DNA of 64,000 nucleotides from Deltaproteobacteria bacterium (GTDB taxonomy: Bacteria; Desulfobacterota; Desulfuromonadia; Desulfuromonadales; BM103): contig JAJRRB010000025.1 in NCBI GenBank assembly GCA_024279915.1, positions 1 through 64,000 on the forward strand, read 5' to 3'. A program made the translations under genes and the position numbers. A model generated the notes under the pieces. The model worked only from the letters and a program-made list of their open reading frames with translations, searched no databases and was not told the origin of the DNA. Shown here one piece after another: positions 16,189-25,687 of this stretch (position 1 is its first letter; every line of letters begins with the position of its first letter).

Positions 16189-18393
16189 ATGATGATGACC
16201 TGGATAATAAGACGATTTCGAGTGTTGGTGTTGTGTTTGCTGGCCTTGGGCGGGATGATCATTGTTCCGACTTATGCGGTTGCTATCACCGTCGACCTGG
16301 TGGCGGAAAAAGTCAGCGCGACCATGCCGGATAACACGGTTGTCCCTATGTGGGGGTTCCGCGAGAGCGCCGATGCAACCAATCCCGGTGCTTGGCGGAT
16401 TCCCACTATCTCCGCTGTCGCCGGGGATAGCCTGACCATAAACCTGGCTAATAATCTGAATGGGGCGCCTGGACTGGTTGAACCTGTCTCCATTCTAGTC
16501 CCAGGGCAGAAGGCAACGGAGTCTGGGGCCATGACCCCGCAATTCTTCGTCGACGGCCAGGGACGGCAGCGAGTGAGAGCCTTTACCCACGAGGCGGCTG
16601 CCGGAAATACCGACAGCTACCAGTGGGCCAATCTCAAAGCTGGAACCTATCTCATTCAAAGTGCGACCCATACCGCTGTGCAGATGCAGATGGGCCTCTA
16701 TGCCATCCTCAAGGTCGATGCGGTCGCTGGTAGCAGGGCCTATGGCGATGATTCAACCACCATTTATGACTACCGCACTGATGTGACTCTCCTCTTCAGC
16801 GAGATTGACCCCATTCTGCATGAAGCTGTGGCCACCGGAGTTTATGGAACCGGGAACCCGGTCCCGAGCACTGGCCTGCCGATGACCAGCACTATGGACT
16901 ACAACCCAACGTACTTTCTGGTCAATGGGCAACCATATAGTGCCGGTACTGAAGCGATATTCGCTGGCGCACCGGGATTCGATATCTTGCTTCGACTCTT
17001 GAATGCCGGCCTGAAGAGTCGGATGCCGCTTCTGCAGGGAAGCTATATGACGGTGTTGGCAGAGGATGGCAATCCGCTTCCATTCACCCATGAACAGTAT
17101 TCCATTGACCTGGCGCCAGGCAAAACGATGGACGCAATGATCAAAGATCCTCAGGAAGGGTTGCTGCCTCTATATGATCGCCGTTTAGCGCTATCTAATG
17201 CCGGTGCTGCGTCTGGCGGCATGTTAACTTTTCTGCATATTGGAGGCGTTGTAGTGACAGCTCCTATTGGCGGGGAGATCTTTAATGCCGGGACAACAGA
17301 GACTGTGACCTGGACTGCTCCACCTCACGCAGCCACTTTCTACCTGCGCTACTCCACCGATGGTGGCCCCTGGACACTGTTAGACACGGTAGTGGGGGCA
17401 ACCAGTTACGACTGGGCCGTTCCTAATGTGACTTCAACAAACAGCCGGTTTCGAGTGAACGCCCGCGACGCAAGCGGCGCTTGGGTCAGCCAAGATGATT
17501 CAGGCATCTTCACCATACAGGGTATTCAAGTAGTCTCCCCAAACAGCGGTGAGAACTGGAATGCAGGTGACCAGGTCACCCTGCAATGGAATGCTCCAAC
17601 CAACGCGGTGAACTACTTCGTGCGCCTCTCCACCGACGGTGGCGACACTTGGACCCTGATCGATACGGTTTCGAATGCCACCCAACTTCCCTGGACGGTA
17701 CCCAATGTCGACTCCGGCAATTGCCTGATCCGCGTGTCTGCCCGTGATGTTGGCAACGCTTGGGTTGGCAACGATGAGTCGGACGCCTTCTTCACCATCA
17801 ATCCACTGCCTCTGGCCGTAACCTCCCCAAGCGGCGGTGACACCCTTGCTGCTGGCAGAACACAAACGGTGACATGGACCGCTCCGCCCAATGCGGTGAA
17901 CTTCTTCCTGCGCTATTCTACGGACGATGGCAATACCTGGACCCTGATCGATACGGTTGTTGGGGTAAACAGCTATAATTGGGCTGTTCCTAATGTGACC
18001 TCTACCAGCACTATGTTCCGAGTGAACGCCCGTGACGCTAGCAACGCATGGATCGGCCAAGATGATTCGGGCAACTTCACCATTACGCCTCTTCCTTTGG
18101 CCGTGGTCTCGCCAGACGTGGGTGAAACCCTGAATGCTGGCACAACGCACACCGTATCGTGGACCGCTCCGCCCAATGCGGCGACCTTCTTCCTGCGCTA
18201 CTCTACGGACGACGGCAACACTTGGACTCTGATCGACACGATTACGACGAACACCGATGAGTACAACTGGACGGTACCTGATACGGGTTCAGCCATCAGT
18301 CGGTTCCGAGTGACCGCCCGTGACGCCAGCAACGTATGGCTCGGCATGGATGAATCGGGTGGTACTTTCACCATCCAATCTATCTTCCCCTAA
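16189..18393 (+). CDS. Ligand-less multicopper-oxidase-like protein with C-terminal beta-sandwich repeats
   Basis: 734 aa, exported (signal peptide ending near IIVPTYAVA). It starts 8 bp after the previous stop, behind a GGGGG ribosome-binding site. Residues about 25-350 align in pattern with protein 2 (MWGFRESAD, AGDSLTINLANN, KAGTYLIQSATHTAVQMQMGLYA, then SEIDPILHEAV and NPTYFLVNGQPYS). No HxH or HCH copper motif remains, so it is probably structural or a regulatory subunit. Residues about 350-734 are four immunoglobulin-like repeats (SPNSGENW, TVTWTAPPNA, LRYSTDDGNTWTLIDT), nearly identical to those ending the giant surface protein. The repeats could anchor both proteins to the same surface structure (inference). 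The gene is followed by a strong hairpin. Confidence 0.8.
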   Translation: MMMTWIIRRFRVLVLCLLALGGMIIVPTYAVAITVDLVAEKVSATMPDNTVVPMWGFRESADATNPGAWRIPTISAVAGDSLTINLANNLNGAPGLVEPVSILVPGQKATESGAMTPQFFVDGQGRQRVRAFTHEAAAGNTDSYQWANLKAGTYLIQSATHTAVQMQMGLYAILKVDAVAGSRAYGDDSTTIYDYRTDVTLLFSEIDPILHEAVATGVYGTGNPVPSTGLPMTSTMDYNPTYFLVNGQPYSAGTEAIFAGAPGFDILLRLLNAGLKSRMPLLQGSYMTVLAEDGNPLPFTHEQYSIDLAPGKTMDAMIKDPQEGLLPLYDRRLALSNAGAASGGMLTFLHIGGVVVTAPIGGEIFNAGTTETVTWTAPPHAATFYLRYSTDGGPWTLLDTVVGATSYDWAVPNVTSTNSRFRVNARDASGAWVSQDDSGIFTIQGIQVVSPNSGENWNAGDQVTLQWNAPTNAVNYFVRLSTDGGDTWTLIDTVSNATQLPWTVPNVDSGNCLIRVSARDVGNAWVGNDESDAFFTINPLPLAVTSPSGGDTLAAGRTQTVTWTAPPNAVNFFLRYSTDDGNTWTLIDTVVGVNSYNWAVPNVTSTSTMFRVNARDASNAWIGQDDSGNFTITPLPLAVVSPDVGETLNAGTTHTVSWTAPPNAATFFLRYSTDDGNTWTLIDTITTNTDEYNWTVPDTGSAISRFRVTARDASNVWLGMDESGGTFTIQSIFP
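17533..18372 (+). repeat. Direct repeat, copy B (pairs with 12541-13380)
   Basis: Second copy of the 840-bp segment described at 12541. Recombination between the two would delete both copper-ligand-bearing oxidase genes. The similarity suggests recent duplication or gene conversion. Confidence 0.85.
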
Positions 18394-18403
18394 AGAGTGC
18401 TAA

Positions 18404-18430
18404 CCGCCGCCGGGTAGCACCCGGCGGCGG
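18404..18430 (+). terminator. Strong hairpin ending the multicopper-oxidase operon
   Basis: A perfect 12-bp GC-rich stem (CCGCCGCCGGGT / ACCCGGCGGCGG) with a 3-nt loop, 11 bp after the stop codon. There is no T tract, but position and strength fit the end of the transcript. Confidence 0.7.
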
Positions 18431-18597
18431 ACTACTCACCCCAGGCCAGGAGATCGCCGGTTTTATGCTCTGGCACTTTTGCTGGCCATCTTGCTCTCTT
18501 CTTTTTGGTTTTTTGCGGTTACTATTGACACCTCTGGTTCCAGTCCAATATTCTGACCGCATACCAATATTTATCGTCTTTAGCCTGGGTGATTCAG

Positions 18598-19464
18598 ATG
18601 ACTGATTCAGAACTTGTAAAAGAAAAGCTCGCCCCTGTCGCCGTAGGTGGGGTCGGCGGTAGCGGTACCCGTTTGATCGCACTGTTTTTGAAAAGATTAG
18701 ATTTCCATATCGGCGACGATTTAAACTCTGCTTTGGACAACCTTTGGTTCACGCTTTTATTTAAAAGAGAAGAAATCCTGTCGTCTAATAAAGCTGAATT
18801 CGAGACATTAGTTAATATATTTGTTAAAAAGATGACCCTAGGTGACGCCTACAGTCAAACCGAAATTGGTTTGGTTAAGAGACTTGCTTCACATGATAGG
18901 AGCCAACATCCCATCTCATGGTTGCAGGAAAGAGAGAGGTCTTTATTGTCTAGAAAACCTCTCTTGAACCAAGGCAGGGCTTGGGGTTGGAAAGAGCCAA
19001 ACAGCCATATAGTGATGGAAAGATTTCAAAAAAAAATTCCAGACATGAAATACATCCATGTGGTTCGCAACGGGCTAGATATGGCCTATAGTGATAACCA
19101 GAATCAGCTAAAGCTTTGGGGTCGACATTTTCTTGGTGATAATCATCAAATATCCCCCAGGTTTTCACTAAAATATTGGCATATTGTACATAGGCGCGTA
19201 CTTGAAATATGTGAACCTATGGGCTCACGATTTCTTTTTTTAAACTACGATGAATTATGTTTGAGCCCAAGTAAGAGCATAAAAAAACTGATGAACTTTT
19301 TGGGAGTTGAGAATTCAGAGGTGACAGTTGAAGAACTTACAGGACTAGTTAAAGTCCCGAAATCATTTGGAAGATTTAAAGACTTTGGACTCGAAGAGTT
19401 TGACCCTGTTGACGTCGATTTTGTGAAGCAGCTAGGCTTTGACACTAGCCTTAGCCAAGATTAG
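18598..19464 (+). CDS. Sulfotransferase-family protein
   Basis: 288 aa from ATG at 18598; an in-frame GTG at 18589 is an alternative, and neither has a clear ribosome-binding site. The N-terminal P-loop-like PAPS-binding loop is VGGVGGSGTRLIALFLKRL (about 14-32). The 3'-phosphate-binding stretch is YIHVVRNGLDMAYSDN (about 156-171), the Arg-x-x-x-Asp pattern of sulfotransferases. Sulfotransferases move sulfate from PAPS to hydroxyls or amines of glycans or other small acceptors in the cytosol. The acceptor here is unknown. The gene is clearly more AT-rich than the oxidase operon before it. Its 3' end overlaps the convergent neighbour by 14 bp. Confidence 0.75.
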   Translation: MTDSELVKEKLAPVAVGGVGGSGTRLIALFLKRLDFHIGDDLNSALDNLWFTLLFKREEILSSNKAEFETLVNIFVKKMTLGDAYSQTEIGLVKRLASHDRSQHPISWLQERERSLLSRKPLLNQGRAWGWKEPNSHIVMERFQKKIPDMKYIHVVRNGLDMAYSDNQNQLKLWGRHFLGDNHQISPRFSLKYWHIVHRRVLEICEPMGSRFLFLNYDELCLSPSKSIKKLMNFLGVENSEVTVEELTGLVKVPKSFGRFKDFGLEEFDPVDVDFVKQLGFDTSLSQD

Positions 19465-20254
19465 GTATAGCATATCCAAGGCTATTAAATTCAGAAGACA
19501 GACGGTTCACTGCTTCTTCCACTTGAGCTTTACTTAAGTCTGCCCTCCAACGGTTAACACTTTCTGAATGAACCTTGGTGGTCAACCTTACTTTTGGATC
19601 TTCAATCCCGGCTCGCCGCGCAGGCTTATAGAAATCTTCCAGCATACCACTTTCGAACTGCTCATCAATATCACTAAGTAGGCCACAAAGAGTTTCCTTG
19701 GGATTATTAACTAAGTCTTCGTATTTAACCAAACTGCACTGACCGGGGTTCTCTTCAATGAATTTTAGCCCGGCTTCGATGAACCTCCCATAGGTCTCTA
19801 CTTTCCCAGAAAACTCCTTGGGCACAGTCTTTTCAAAACCTACTTCACACAATGAAGCTAAGACGTCAAGAGGGTGACGGACTACAAAAACAAAATGGAA
19901 CTGTCCTTTCAACACGGTCCGCCATTGCTGAAGGTACAATACGTTTTCTGGGTTTTTATCTGCCCAGCGTCGTTTTCCGGCTTTCTTGGCTGCAAGCTCC
20001 AAACAGTGAACGTAACTATTCCCGAAGACACTCAGGAGTTCATCTTCATGTAGTGCCAATGATCGGACCGTTGAAAAAAAACGTACATGCGCTAACTCAT
20101 CATGCAGGTAGTCACCCAAAAAATCTTTAAAAAACTTTATCTCTGGGCCACAGAAAATCGAACTGTGGGAATCAAGCAATCGACGTAAAAGAGTCGTTCC
20201 TGATCGATAAAACCCACCAATAATAATTGGTTGACTTCCGCCACTAAGTTTCAT
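19451..20254 (-). CDS. Sulfotransferase
   Basis: 267 aa from ATG at 20254, which overlaps the stop of the upstream sulfotransferase gene by 11 bp and places the PAPS loop at the N-terminus, as is usual; a longer form from 20314 is possible. The 5'-phosphosulfate loop is IIIGGFYRSGTTLLRRLLDSH. The 3'-phosphate motif is FVFVVRHPLDVLASLCEVG. A conserved YEDLVNNPKETL block lies in the C-terminal half and a late VNRWRADLS is typical of this family. It probably sulfates a sugar of the polysaccharide made by this locus (inference from neighbours). Confidence 0.85.
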   Translation of the reverse strand: MKLSGGSQPIIIGGFYRSGTTLLRRLLDSHSSIFCGPEIKFFKDFLGDYLHDELAHVRFFSTVRSLALHEDELLSVFGNSYVHCLELAAKKAGKRRWADKNPENVLYLQQWRTVLKGQFHFVFVVRHPLDVLASLCEVGFEKTVPKEFSGKVETYGRFIEAGLKFIEENPGQCSLVKYEDLVNNPKETLCGLLSDIDEQFESGMLEDFYKPARRAGIEDPKVRLTTKVHSESVNRWRADLSKAQVEEAVNRLSSEFNSLGYAIPNLG

Positions 20255-21143
20255 ATCCGAAGTCACGCAAGAGGTCCCCAGCAATCGCATTAAACAGCGC
20301 TTGATCTTCATCACTCATTCCTTCCCGCCAGCGTCCCATACGGGTATTATCCGGCTGGCTGGACGTATTCGCATGAATTGACAGAAGACTCTCCTTAGAA
20401 ACCCTAGTACTTCCATCAGAATTTTTACGTGCACTGATTTCATCCATGCGCGCAGAAGCATTTTTATAATAGTCTTCCATTTGACAATTAAAAGGCAGTT
20501 CAATAAATTCACAAATGTTTTTTAATGTATTTGTAGTGTCAGTAACCAGGTCCTCGTAGCGTATTTCCAAATAATGTGAAAGATATTGGGATTGTTGACG
20601 AGCTTCACGAATTCGCGATAGCCAGTTAATAGCCTGTTTTTCTATATTATCACCGGGTCCAAACCATAAGTCCTTTCCAGACACGGCCACATCTCTACCA
20701 TCACGGACAATATGAATGAAACGAGCATTGGGCAGGCACTCCTGGATGTCTTTCATATGCAAATTATATAAAGGGGTTTTATCTCCCCATCTTTTTTTAT
20801 TGAATCGTTTTGCATACAGACCATAGAAACATCGCAGACCACTAGCCACACTGAAAGACTCCAAGTTTTGGAGGGCTTCGAGAAATTCATCTTTATTGAT
20901 GTGGAAATCTGGCCAAGTTTGAGACTCAGTTACTTTACAATAAAACTCTTCTCTCAACTGTCCACCGACAGATGAAAGTGCTAGCAGACGTGGGATAAAA
21001 TGTGTCTCGGGGGGTATAGCAAGTTCCGGGTGAGAATCGAGCATTAAACGTAGCAAAGTAGTGCCAGAACGCCCAACTCCTACAATGACAGGTATTGGAT
21101 GAGCTTGATCGATGAAGTCTTCTCTACAATTATTTTGAAACAA
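20244..21143 (-). CDS. Sulfotransferase
   Basis: 299 aa. The PAPS loop is VIVGVGRSGTTLLRLMLDSHP (about 18-38). The second cofactor motif is FIHIVRDGRDVAVSGKDLW, and the family block IRYEDLVTDTTNTL follows. A late MGRWREGMS matches the Arg-Trp-Arg motif seen in many bacterial sulfotransferases. It is similar in layout to the overlapping downstream gene but not a close copy. It is probably translated as a coupled pair with it. Acceptor unknown. Confidence 0.87.
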   Translation of the reverse strand: MFQNNCREDFIDQAHPIPVIVGVGRSGTTLLRLMLDSHPELAIPPETHFIPRLLALSSVGGQLREEFYCKVTESQTWPDFHINKDEFLEALQNLESFSVASGLRCFYGLYAKRFNKKRWGDKTPLYNLHMKDIQECLPNARFIHIVRDGRDVAVSGKDLWFGPGDNIEKQAINWLSRIREARQQSQYLSHYLEIRYEDLVTDTTNTLKNICEFIELPFNCQMEDYYKNASARMDEISARKNSDGSTRVSKESLLSIHANTSSQPDNTRMGRWREGMSDEDQALFNAIAGDLLRDFGYET

Positions 21144-21284
21144 AGACTGATTCCTTCACTTAAAAATAAATAATCTCATAGACTCGGGTCAAGCTTCTTA
21201 GGTTCCTAAATACTCATGTCTTTTCCAAGGGGAAGACTTGTCAAAGTCATCTTTTGTATTTATTCTTTTACGCGCCTGTTTCTC

Positions 21285-22007
21285 TTACAGAACAAGCTTT
21301 TCCGGTGAAAAAGAAGCCCGTTTGCGGTGCCATCCTAGTTTGTCTACCTCTTCAGGCGAATATGGTCGACTTACATATTTATCAATGAGATGTTTCTTGC
21401 TGAGACCAATATAATGCCTCAAAATGAATGGAAATGGGAAAATCTTCAGTTCCTCAAACTCAACCCTGTGACCGCCGCTGCTATGAAGATCGACCTTAAA
21501 GTCACCACTTTTCCAAGCATTCAGGCGATGTAATGGCTTAGGCTCAAAAAAGTAATAATATTGCATCTCTTTGACGTAATCTGTAGCCTCATAAGATTCA
21601 TAGTCATCTGTGGGAAGAAATACAAATTCGTCAAAATTAATGGCGTTGTAACCTTGTCTATCCGCTTCCTGGATTCCTTCTAGCAACGTCTTGTAGGGTT
21701 TTGGTGCCTCCCTTATTTCGTCTGCATCATAGTGAATAAACCAATCAGCGGTGATCTCTTGGGCCAATTTTTCTTTCTTTTTGAGAATTCCTGACCAATC
21801 GAAATGACCCGGATAAGGAAAACGTTCAACCCGAATTACGCCTTTTCCTAAAAAACTCTCAGCAATTGCTTTTGTATTATCTGTTGAATCATTATCGATA
21901 ATACAAACATATACGCCTTGACTGACTAGGTGCCTGATACAGCGGTCCAGATATAACTCTTCGTTTCTGACAGTTATTAAGGCAACAACCGTAAATGTTT
22001 TTTTCAT
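21285..22007 (-). CDS. Family 2 glycosyltransferase-like protein
   Basis: 240 aa, a short single-domain GT-A enzyme. The N-terminal nucleotide-sugar-binding motif is VVALITVRNEELYLDRCIRHL, followed by IDNDSTDNT. The metal-binding region is the HYDADEIRE stretch (about 112-120), in the place of the DxD motif. No membrane helix is present, so it should be cytosolic or peripheral. It lies between sulfotransferases, in keeping with assembly of a sulfated glycan. Donor and acceptor are unknown. Confidence 0.8.
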   Translation of the reverse strand: MKKTFTVVALITVRNEELYLDRCIRHLVSQGVYVCIIDNDSTDNTKAIAESFLGKGVIRVERFPYPGHFDWSGILKKKEKLAQEITADWFIHYDADEIREAPKPYKTLLEGIQEADRQGYNAINFDEFVFLPTDDYESYEATDYVKEMQYYYFFEPKPLHRLNAWKSGDFKVDLHSSGGHRVEFEELKIFPFPFILRHYIGLSKKHLIDKYVSRPYSPEEVDKLGWHRKRASFSPEKLVL

Positions 22008-22083
22008 TGTTACAACCCTTGGTAATAATTAAAAAGGTGAATCAACTCTGGCTTATTTGACCTTCCAACAAGGTCGGAAGTGT

Positions 22084-23049
22084 CTAAATTACAGGGCTCA
22101 ATTCAGAGATAATATCAAATAATTGGTCAGTATCAACAACTTGACATTGAATGCGATCTTCTCTTCCCAACTTTGGCAATTTAAGATCAAAACCTAGATG
22201 ACCTTTTCTTGGGCAACCAAATCGATGCAAGTTTGCGCGATAATCCTTTGCCTCCAAGGTTTTATGCTCTTTTCCATTAACCATAAATCGTAAAGTGATT
22301 GGCAAATCGTTGTCACGCTGAAAAGCCCACCCATTCAAACGATTTGAATCACTTATCTGAAAATGAGCAAACGTATAGGGTTTATTCACCTTCATCATTT
22401 CGATTTGAACATCAAAATTCTGAACCGCACGACGATAAAGGAAGATATCCTGACGATTAAAGAGTTCCATCTGTTTTCTTTGTTCTTCGCTTATCTTGAC
22501 TTCATCAGCAACTCTGTCTGGATCGATGTTCTCCCTAACACTTGGCAATTCCAAGCCAAACCGATTTGCGAACAAAGCCAGACTGTCTTCATAGTGCTCA
22601 GCAATCCCCACCAAACCCAAGACCTGCCTGGGAACATTACCAAGCATTCTTGTTTGCATATTTTTATTACGGTCCCAACTGTAAAAATCCTCCAATGTCC
22701 CTTTATATGCATGATTCCTTTTGAAATGACTGAATTCAGACAAGACCCTCTTCACCGGGGCGCGCAGAAATGTCACCATTGATTGCGCTGGGAATAGATT
22801 TACATATTTCCCCGCACTGAAATGGCCAGCTAGAAGCCTGTACCCTGACTGGTTGAACGTTTCGTATAACCTGTAAACATCCCTGGACTTAAACCAATCC
22901 AAAACACAGGGACTTGTCCCTCCATATTCAACGCCATAGTCCATGCATATCTGATCGATTCCAAGCGTCCTCTCTAAAGACATGCGCAAGCTGGTGCCAG
23001 CTGTTTTGGGGATATGAACAACAACCAACGGATGTACATTTAAATTCAC
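22084..23049 (-). CDS. Sulfotransferase (heparan-type HIPKTAGTS family) with C-terminal beta domain
   Basis: 321 aa. VVVHIPKTAGTSLRMSLERT (about 8-28) is the PAPS-binding loop of the Sulfotransfer_2-type family. MVTFLRAPVKRVLSEFSHFKRNH is the second, Arg-x-x-x-x-Arg-x-x-Ser motif typical of heparan or chondroitin sulfotransferases. The last roughly 100 residues (RLNGWAFQRDNDLPITLRFMVNG to GHLGFDLKLP) form a small beta domain of the sort appended to bacterial glycan enzymes. Its start overlaps the end of the upstream glycosyltransferase by 4 bp, so the two are translationally coupled and probably act on the same product. Confidence 0.83.
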   Translation of the reverse strand: MNLNVHPLVVVHIPKTAGTSLRMSLERTLGIDQICMDYGVEYGGTSPCVLDWFKSRDVYRLYETFNQSGYRLLAGHFSAGKYVNLFPAQSMVTFLRAPVKRVLSEFSHFKRNHAYKGTLEDFYSWDRNKNMQTRMLGNVPRQVLGLVGIAEHYEDSLALFANRFGLELPSVRENIDPDRVADEVKISEEQRKQMELFNRQDIFLYRRAVQNFDVQIEMMKVNKPYTFAHFQISDSNRLNGWAFQRDNDLPITLRFMVNGKEHKTLEAKDYRANLHRFGCPRKGHLGFDLKLPKLGREDRIQCQVVDTDQLFDIISELSPVI

Positions 23050-24890
23050 GGCAACTCTCTTAAAGCAAAATCTTCCCTTTTAAGGGATAGGTTCGAATTA
23101 TAGGCAGGGTCTTTCCAGGTATCCGTATGCCAGACCCGCTTCAAATAGGCAACTTCCTTCTCATACCTGGTCTGTTTCTTTGGGGTCAAATCTTCACCAC
23201 GACTGATCGACTCATGGTGATACAGTTCCGCGTACGGTGTCCACAGGTTACGGTATCCCTTCGCTCGGACTTTCAGACAGAGGTCTGTATCATTAAAGTT
23301 GACGGCCAAATCCTCTTCATTCAAGCCGCCGACCTCCTCGAACACCGACTTGCGCATCACCAGACAAGCCGCGGTGACAGCCGAATAGTTCTGTACGACC
23401 TGCAGTCGATTCATATACCCCGGATCATCTCGCGGCAGATGCTTGTGCGCGTGTCCGGCGCCACCTCCATAGCCGACAATAACACCGCCATGCTGAATAC
23501 GATCATCGGGGTAGTAGAGCTTCGCCCCCACACAACCGATATCCTCACGCAGAGCATGAGAGACCATCTCACTCAACCAGTCTGGGCTGATCACTTCAAT
23601 ATCGTTATTGATCAGGCCAATAATTGAACCTTCAGCCTTTTTCACCGCAAAATTGTTGATCGCTGAGTAGTTAAATGAGCGATCGTAGCGCAGCACTGTA
23701 ATATTGGGCCAACTACCCAACTCACTGAAGTATTCCAGTGCACAGGGATCATCCGACTGGTTGTCAACCAACAGGATCTCATAGTTGGCATAGGTCGTTT
23801 TCTCAACAATCGACTCCACGCATTTCTGGACAAACTCTTTGCCATTACGTGTGGGAATAATCAGAGAAACCAGCGGCTGTTCATCGAGTATTGGCCAGCG
23901 CATCCTGTACGAACCTTCGATAAGACCCTCTTCGACAACGACTCCAGGCACCCCCCTGAAGTAATCGACCAGCGGATTATTTTCGGACGACAGTGTCACC
24001 GGCATAGGAAGGCTGTCTTCGTTATAGCGCCGGCGATTTCCCTGGGTACTATACAGCACATGATCAATGTGAATGATACGGGCATCTGCTTCATGACTCA
24101 TTCGCAACAACAGATCATACTCAGCCCAATCGCCATACTTCTCCCTGAAACAACCGGCATTCCGCACGGCGGAACACTTGTAAACAATCGGTTTACCAAC
24201 ATAGTTGCAGGAGTAGAAAAAATCAGGGTTCCAATCCGGCTTGAATCGAGCACTATGACGGATGTCCTTGTGATCAACCTCATCCTCATCGGCATAGAAA
24301 ACCGGAGACTCTGGATGCTCTGCAATAGTACAGGCAAAAAAGGCCAGGGCATGAGGTGCCAAAACCCCGTCCTGACCTATGATTGAGATGTAACCATCAG
24401 GATGTTGGGCAAATATCGAATTTGCCGCTTCAGCTACAGACAAGGGATTCTCAGTGGTTACAAGATTAAGGCGCGATTCTTTGGCGAATTTACACGAACT
24501 GCTTATGGACAACCATTCTTCAGAAGGACAGAATAGGTGCAACTGCCAATGGTCATAGCGCTGATCAAGAAGCGACCTGACGCATCGCTCCAGTTGCGCT
24601 GTTCCCAAACCATCAAAAAGCAGTATCAGATGAAAAACCGGAAAATCAGGCAGAAGTGAGGTGTTCAGATCTTCGTTTAGAGACGTCTCTTGCTTAATCG
24701 CATAGCGGTGATATCGCATGGGATCGAAACAGACCTTTCTGACCACGCACCGATAAGCAGTCAATAGCCAAGGCAAAGACTTTAGCAACAGCTTTACGCG
24801 GTTGGGCAGAAATGTCCCAAATCTTTGCGCCACCTTAATAAACGGTTGCCTTAACAACATACAATCCTTGAACTTGTAATTTTGTACCAA
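23046..24890 (-). CDS. Two-domain family 2 glycosyltransferase
   Basis: 614 aa. An N-terminal GT2-like region (about 85-300; FYADEDEVDHKD is the DxD-like site, followed by FKPDWNPDFF) precedes a full GT2 domain (about 335-600). The latter has VSLIIPTRNGKEFVQKCVESI, LVDNQSDD, LINNDIEVISPDWL and FNDTDLCLKVRAKGYRNLWTP, the layout of rhamnosyl- or galactofuranosyl-type polymer glycosyltransferases. Two active sites in one chain suggest it adds two sugars or polymerises. It is the first gene of the leftward set 24890-22084 and is preceded by about 800 bp of AT-rich non-coding DNA. Confidence 0.85.
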   Translation of the reverse strand: MVQNYKFKDCMLLRQPFIKVAQRFGTFLPNRVKLLLKSLPWLLTAYRCVVRKVCFDPMRYHRYAIKQETSLNEDLNTSLLPDFPVFHLILLFDGLGTAQLERCVRSLLDQRYDHWQLHLFCPSEEWLSISSSCKFAKESRLNLVTTENPLSVAEAANSIFAQHPDGYISIIGQDGVLAPHALAFFACTIAEHPESPVFYADEDEVDHKDIRHSARFKPDWNPDFFYSCNYVGKPIVYKCSAVRNAGCFREKYGDWAEYDLLLRMSHEADARIIHIDHVLYSTQGNRRRYNEDSLPMPVTLSSENNPLVDYFRGVPGVVVEEGLIEGSYRMRWPILDEQPLVSLIIPTRNGKEFVQKCVESIVEKTTYANYEILLVDNQSDDPCALEYFSELGSWPNITVLRYDRSFNYSAINNFAVKKAEGSIIGLINNDIEVISPDWLSEMVSHALREDIGCVGAKLYYPDDRIQHGGVIVGYGGGAGHAHKHLPRDDPGYMNRLQVVQNYSAVTAACLVMRKSVFEEVGGLNEEDLAVNFNDTDLCLKVRAKGYRNLWTPYAELYHHESISRGEDLTPKKQTRYEKEVAYLKRVWHTDTWKDPAYNSNLSLKREDFALRELP

Positions 24891-25687
24891 GATTTACGAA
24901 GCAATACGGTCGTCACCACTGCTGTCCCGCTGTTTGTTCAAAGAGCAGAAGTATTAAAACCCGTTGGCAATATAATGATTCCGTTCATTTAGGGCTGTGA
25001 GACAGCAATTTTCTCATGTCTAAATGGTAAATTATTTAATTAATGTTATTCTACATTTTTTTTCAATGATCACTAAGTATTTTATTGCTTGCTCATTTTG
25101 CGGATCAAGATCCAAAGTAGATTCAAACATTCTTTTCGATTCAGTGAACTACCATGGGCTTACGCTCGTGGCCTCTTATGGGCCAAGCTCTGCTTTCCCG
25201 CTGTCTTCCTTACATAGCATTTGGTCATAGTTGCGGATCGTACTTTCATGAATACCAACAGTAGACACAAAATAACCGGTCGACTATATGTAGTGGGTGT
25301 AATAGACCGCGTGCGCTTGCTTCAGATAATCCATGCGCCCATTCTATCGGAAACTTCCATCCACAGGCTCACACCTGTGGTGTTTCGACGGGACAACTAA
25401 AAAATGGCTCTGGTGATGATTTCGTAAGTCACTATAGATTCGACGAAATTATATGCTCGACTTAAGCATGGAAATTGTTCCTTGAGTAGATATCAAAATA
25501 ATTACATTTCGCGCATACCGATATATGATGCTCCAGCCAATTTGTATATGAATATCGATAGATAAGGGATAGGAAAACCAAAAAAAATTGACGTAGTCCG
25601 AGAAGATTGTGTAAATTTACACTCTTTTCCGTTCTACAATTTGAAGATAATCAACAATACATGCTGATGTTGAAAGGTGAAAATATA
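24891..25687. other. AT-rich intergenic region between divergent glycan genes
   Basis: About 800 bp with no supportable gene. It should hold the divergent promoters of the leftward glycosyltransferase/sulfotransferase set and the rightward sulfotransferase. No individual promoter, repeat or RNA structure could be assigned with confidence. Confidence 0.4.
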
